Part shown: piece by piece, positions 5,580 to 8,099 of the stretch
Position numbering within the stretch: position 1 is the first letter of the stretch
Layout: each line of letters starts with the position of its first letter
Assembly: GCA_001824745.1 (NCBI GenBank)
Contig: MHSZ01000017.1
Location: 992 to 9,090, forward strand
Reading direction: 5' to 3'
DNA length: 8,099 bases
Origin: Candidatus Terrybacteria bacterium RIFCSPLOWO2_01_FULL_58_14
GTDB taxonomy: Bacteria > Patescibacteriota > Minisyncoccia > Terrybacterales > 2-01-FULL-58-14
Translations under genes and position numbers: made by a program
Notes under the pieces: generated by a model
The model's database searches: none
What the model was told of the DNA's origin: nothing
Seen by the model: only the letters and a program-made list of their open reading frames with translations

Positions 5580-6833
5580 TTACGGAAGGAGGGAACGGAA
5601 AAACTTCCCCACGCCGCCTCCGGAGAACCGCGCGCCGGGAAGTTTGGGGAATGACAAATGCGGGCCTCGACGGGCAGCGCCGGAAGCATCTGCAACGGCA
5701 AACACGATGCCCAAGGCCGTGGCATAGGAAAAATTCGCGGCGACATCCTTGGGACCACTCACGGCATTGGGATACCCCAGCTGGACGGGCAAGTGGAAGG
5801 CCTGTCGTGCCGTCTCCACGATGCCGGGAATATTCGCCGTGCCCCCGCTTAGCACCACGCCGCCTGGCAGGAGGCGCCATCGGCCGATACGCTTGAGTTC
5901 CTGGCCGACAAGCTCGAAGATCTCTTCGAGCCGTGCATCGATAATCTCTGCCAACTCGCGCCGAGAAAACGACGTGCCATCCTGCAATGGGTCAATAACG
6001 GAGAGTTCCACGCTCTCGCGCTTTCCGATGGTTCCCGCGTTTGCGGCGCCATACTCATGTTTGGCAATCTCTGCTGCATCAATCGCGCATCGCAGGCCGA
6101 TCGCGATGTCATTGGTGATGTGCGCACCGCCGATGGGAAGAATCGTCGTCGCGAGAAGTTGTCCATCTTCAAACACCGCCACATCTGTCGTACCGTGCCC
6201 GATATCCACGAGTGCCACGCCGAGCTCGCGCTGACGCGGCGTCAACACCGCCCGAGCCGTCGCAAGAGGACTCACGATAAGATCATGATCATCCAAATCG
6301 CTCTGCGCGAGTACCTGCCGGATATTCTTCACGTGCGGTGTAGCGCTCGTCAGCACCACCGCCTCCACCTCAAGCCGAGTCCCCTGCATCCCTTCGGCCT
6401 CTTTAATATTCCGCTCTCCGTCCACGATGTATTCTCGCGGGACAACAGTGAGCACCTCGGTGTTCCGTCCCAAAGAAATCGCGCCAGCGGCCTCGAGTAC
6501 CCGCCGGATATCGTCAGGGCCGATACGATTGTCCGAACGGGAGACGACGACGAGACCGCGGCTCGGCACCGAACCGACGTGAGGGCCGCCAATACCGACG
6601 TAAGCGCCGCCCACTGCGGTGCCAAGACGTCGTTCGAGCTCTCCCCGCAGCGACGACACCGCTCTGGCGGCATCATCGATCGCAACGATCATTCCGCGGC
6701 GAATACCTGCAGCCGGCACGGTCGCGGCGGCAACGATCTCCACGCCCTCCGGAGCATCGCTTCCGCGGCGCGCCGCGAGCATACGGAACGCATGCGAACC
6801 CAGATCAAGCCCGATAAGAAAGTCGCGAGACAC
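5580..6833 (-). CDS. ftsA: Cell division protein FtsA
   Basis: FtsA is the actin-like ATPase that ties FtsZ filaments to the membrane and recruits later division proteins. The 417-residue product carries the phosphate-1 motif GLDLGSHAFR (8-17), an SHS2/1C subdomain from roughly 83 to 165, the phosphate-2 motif VDIGHGTTDVAVF (209-221), PIGGAHITNDIA (233-244) and the adenosine motif GGVVLSGGTANIPG (324-337). The C-terminus VGKFFRSLLP is a short amphipathic helix of the type that inserts into the membrane, so the protein looks complete. A histidine sits at 213 where glycine is common in phosphate-2. The start is GTG at 6833; no Shine-Dalgarno is visible and no better in-frame start was found. 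The gene follows ybeY by 60 bases and precedes ftsZ. Confidence 0.94.
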   Translation of the reverse strand: MSRDFLIGLDLGSHAFRMLAARRGSDAPEGVEIVAAATVPAAGIRRGMIVAIDDAARAVSSLRGELERRLGTAVGGAYVGIGGPHVGSVPSRGLVVVSRSDNRIGPDDIRRVLEAAGAISLGRNTEVLTVVPREYIVDGERNIKEAEGMQGTRLEVEAVVLTSATPHVKNIRQVLAQSDLDDHDLIVSPLATARAVLTPRQRELGVALVDIGHGTTDVAVFEDGQLLATTILPIGGAHITNDIAIGLRCAIDAAEIAKHEYGAANAGTIGKRESVELSVIDPLQDGTSFSRRELAEIIDARLEEIFELVGQELKRIGRWRLLPGGVVLSGGTANIPGIVETARQAFHLPVQLGYPNAVSGPKDVAANFSYATALGIVFAVADASGAARRGPHLSFPKLPGARFSGGGVGKFFRSLLP

Positions 6834-6893
6834 GATAAGTATTGAGCGGCTCGCGATGGGAAAACGCGTCGCAGAAACTCCCCCGCTCGCCGA

Positions 6894-7358
6894 TCATGTG
6901 AAATCGATTGTGGCGAGGATACGCCGTTCCATCAATTCCATCCGGTGTGCTTCTCGCTGCTCATAATGCCGGTATCCTGCCAAATGCACCATACCATGGA
7001 CGAGAAGAACCGCAAGGTGTGCTTTGCGGGTTCGACGGAAACGACGCGCTTCACGCTCCGCCACCGGAACGCACAGGATAATATCGCCGGTGATCGCTCC
7101 GCGTCTTCTCGTATAGGAAAAGGAAAGAACATTCGTGACGCGAGTGCGAGGATACGATCGGCGTGGAGGATGCGCCTTCAGTAGGCGCGCCATCCTCCGT
7201 TCCCCGACCAGCGCAACGCCAATTTCCGCGGAAGTGGCGTGGAGCCCGTCAATCGCTCCCCTAAGCACCCGCCGCAAAAACGCCAGCGGCAAGCGCTGGC
7301 GGGTGTAATTCTCAATCGTCGCGAAATTCCCCGCGCTACGACGAACGCCTCCCCTCAT
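6894..7358 (-). CDS. ybeY: Endoribonuclease YbeY (rRNA maturation factor)
   Basis: YbeY is a zinc-dependent single-strand endoribonuclease involved in 16S rRNA 3' end maturation and ribosome quality control. The 154-residue protein shows ENYTRQRLP (16-24) near the N-terminus, RVTNVLSFSY (73-82), GDIIL (91-95) and the metal site HGMVHLAGYRH with H121, H125 and H131. The usual GYDH is GYRH here, but all three histidines remain. The frame is open upstream to 7544, but the ATG at 7358 gives the family length and a normal N-terminus; a start much further up would read through most of rpsU. From this ATG the gene overlaps the 3' end of rpsU by 23 bases, which suggests translational coupling. Pairing with rpsU, a small-subunit protein, fits its rRNA role. 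Confidence 0.9.
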   Translation of the reverse strand: MRGGVRRSAGNFATIENYTRQRLPLAFLRRVLRGAIDGLHATSAEIGVALVGERRMARLLKAHPPRRSYPRTRVTNVLSFSYTRRRGAITGDIILCVPVAEREARRFRRTRKAHLAVLLVHGMVHLAGYRHYEQREAHRMELMERRILATIDFT

Positions 7359-7569
7359 CAAGTTTTCCCATCTTATAGAGCATCTCGTACTCTTGCGTGA
7401 GTGCCGCGCGCCGATGCGCCGCTCGCCGCCGTTCTCCGCGATTCGCTTTCGGCTTGAGAAAACGAATCTTCCTCGCCTGGAGGAGCACGCCCGCACGCTG
7501 AACTCGCCGAGTGAAACGGCGAATAAGCGCACCGGTAGATTCACGTTCGCGTCGGGTAACCTGAACCAT
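7336..7569 (-). CDS. rpsU: Small ribosomal subunit protein bS21
   Basis: bS21 is a small basic protein of the 30S subunit near the 16S 3' end and helps initiation. The 77 residues begin MVQVTRRERESTGALIRRF and continue with a typical basic helix-rich body (RRVQRAGVLLQARKIRFL), ending in EYEMLYKMGKLDEG, a common end in this family in Patescibacteria. The length is normal. The start is ATG at 7569. There is no Shine-Dalgarno; instead the leader contains a 7-base tandem repeat (7581-7601) and an AT-rich run. It lies 47 bases after the HIT gene and its end overlaps ybeY. Confidence 0.93.
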   Translation of the reverse strand: MVQVTRRERESTGALIRRFTRRVQRAGVLLQARKIRFLKPKANRGERRRAAHRRAALTQEYEMLYKMGKLDEGRRSS

Positions 7570-7580
7570 GGTTTAAAAAT

Positions 7581-7601
7581 TGAGAATAGAGAATCGAGAA
7601 T
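7581..7601. repeat. Three tandem heptamers NGAGAAT before rpsU
   Basis: GAGAAT occurs three times at exact 7-base steps (7582-7587, 7589-7594, 7596-7601) in the short gap between the HIT gene and rpsU. On the minus strand this reads as ATTCTC units directly upstream of the rpsU start. The last unit includes TATTCT, a possible weak -10 about 13 bases before the ATG. Confidence 0.6.
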
Positions 7602-7616
7602 GGGGACTGCCCTACG

Positions 7617-7964
7617 CTAAACATCGAGCGTACCGGGCCCCTGCTGCCATCCGCCGAGGAGATGGAGGTGAAGATGCTCGATCACTTGGCCTCCGCCGCG
7701 GCCGACGTTGATTGCCACCTTGTATCCGCGATCCTGCAAACCGAGCGAGGCCGCAACCTCTCGCGAAAAATCCAAAAGTGTTCCGAGAAGTTCGCGATCG
7801 CGAGCAGTGGTATCGGCGAGAGAGGAAAGGTGCCGCCGGGGAACAATAAGGATGTGGATCGGAGCTTTTGGCTGAATATCGCGAAACGCCACTGCCTCGC
7901 TCACTTCCGCGATGATCTCCGTGTCCGTTTCCTTTCGCGCGATGCGGCAGAACAGACACGCCAT
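7617..7964 (-). CDS. HIT family (histidine triad) nucleotide-binding protein
   Basis: HIT proteins of the HINT branch hydrolyse phosphoramidates and acyl-adenylates of nucleotides. The 115-residue protein begins with CLFC (C3, C6), part of the usual zinc site, continues with RDIQPKAPIHILIVPRRH (28-45), and ends with the triad EHLHLHLLGG, H97, H99 and H101, of which the middle or last histidine of the motif is the nucleophile in the family. The length is typical of a single-domain HINT. The ATG at 7964 is 8 bases after a promoter -10 box. It is the first gene of a same-strand run with rpsU, ybeY, ftsA and ftsZ. The physiological substrate cannot be read from the sequence. Confidence 0.93.
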   Translation of the reverse strand: MACLFCRIARKETDTEIIAEVSEAVAFRDIQPKAPIHILIVPRRHLSSLADTTARDRELLGTLLDFSREVAASLGLQDRGYKVAINVGRGGGQVIEHLHLHLLGGWQQGPGTLDV

Positions 7965-7972
7965 CGCCGCGT

Positions 7973-8001
7973 ATCCTAGCGCATGCCGGAAAAAGAATCA
8001 A
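7973..8001 (-). promoter_or_regulatory. Promoter of the HIT gene and perhaps the whole run to ftsZ
   Basis: TTGATT (8001-7996), a 17-base spacer, and TAGGAT (7978-7973) form a good sigma-70-type promoter on the minus strand. The -10 box ends 8 bases before the HIT ATG at 7964. The only Shine-Dalgarno-like string, AGGA, is part of the -10 box itself and so should not be in the mRNA. Confidence 0.55.
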
Positions 8002-8099
8002 TGACCCCGCTTGAATTCCACGCTGAAGTGTAACATTTCGTCTCGGGTGCCGCCTCGGAAAGATGCGTCGGTCGCCCCAGCGCGGCGACCGCGCTCCGC
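8002..8099. other. Edge region without a supported gene; contains a hairpin
   Basis: No gene can be supported in this edge stretch. GGTCGCC (8070-8076) pairs with GGCGACC (8084-8090) around a 7-base loop. On the minus strand it is followed by GACGCATCTTTCC, so it could end a gene that lies beyond the window, but the T tail is poor. On the minus strand a frame is open from the window edge to a TGA at 8001-8003, too short to judge. Confidence 0.3.

Noticed and set aside
6057..6845. 262-codon plus-strand frame opposite ftsA
   Set aside because: It is fully antisense to conserved FtsA motifs and has a low-complexity, arginine- and histidine-rich composition typical of shadows.
7359..7544. Upstream extension of ybeY to an earlier start at 7544
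   Set aside because: It would read across most of rpsU in another frame and add an arginine-rich stretch with no family match; ATG 7358 gives a normal 154-residue protein.
1..8099. UGA read as glycine (code 25)
   Set aside because: ftsZ and ybeY end at TGA at the expected family length, and no gene contains an internal in-frame TGA.

Overview
The window looks like a chromosomal segment from a moderately GC-rich member of the Patescibacteria (candidate phyla radiation). This assignment is an inference from protein style: a short ComEC N-terminus, a compact set of core genes, a monomeric class II ribonucleotide reductase, ThyX instead of ThyA, and very tight intergenic spaces. A Peribacteria/Peregrinibacteria relative would fit, but I cannot prove this without a search. 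UGA serves as a normal stop for ftsZ and ybeY, so the UGA=Gly code of Gracilibacteria does not apply.

Layout, left to right. (1) 1-258, minus: the N-terminal 86 residues of a ComEC/Rec2-type competence protein, cut by the window edge. (2) 373-795, plus: a 140-residue protein of unknown function with its own promoter and a strong ribosome binding site before a TTG start. (3) 1001-1786, plus: thyX, bracketed on both sides by a similar pair of GC-rich terminator hairpins. (4) 1896-4217, minus: nrdJ, convergent with thyX. (5) 4332-7964, minus: a run of five core genes, transcribed in the order HIT protein, rpsU (bS21), ybeY, ftsA, ftsZ, closed by a good intrinsic terminator just upstream of nrdJ. 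(6) 7965-8099: the HIT promoter, then about 100 bases with a hairpin and no gene I can support.

How the genes fit together. thyX and nrdJ both supply DNA precursors (dTMP and dNTPs) by routes that do not need oxygen; nrdJ needs adenosylcobalamin and ThyX needs FAD. ftsA and ftsZ are the membrane anchor and polymer of the division ring, and here they follow a ribosome-maturation set (rpsU, ybeY) rather than murein genes. ComEC would import DNA.

The most notable signals are: -10 boxes 7-10 bases before the start codons of comEC, nrdJ and the HIT gene, which predicts leaderless mRNAs; a changed T4-loop signature in FtsZ (GGGTCSG instead of GGGTGTG); a ThyX motif with one extra residue; and the paired hairpins on both sides of thyX. 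I found no insertion sequence, CRISPR array, tRNA or rRNA.
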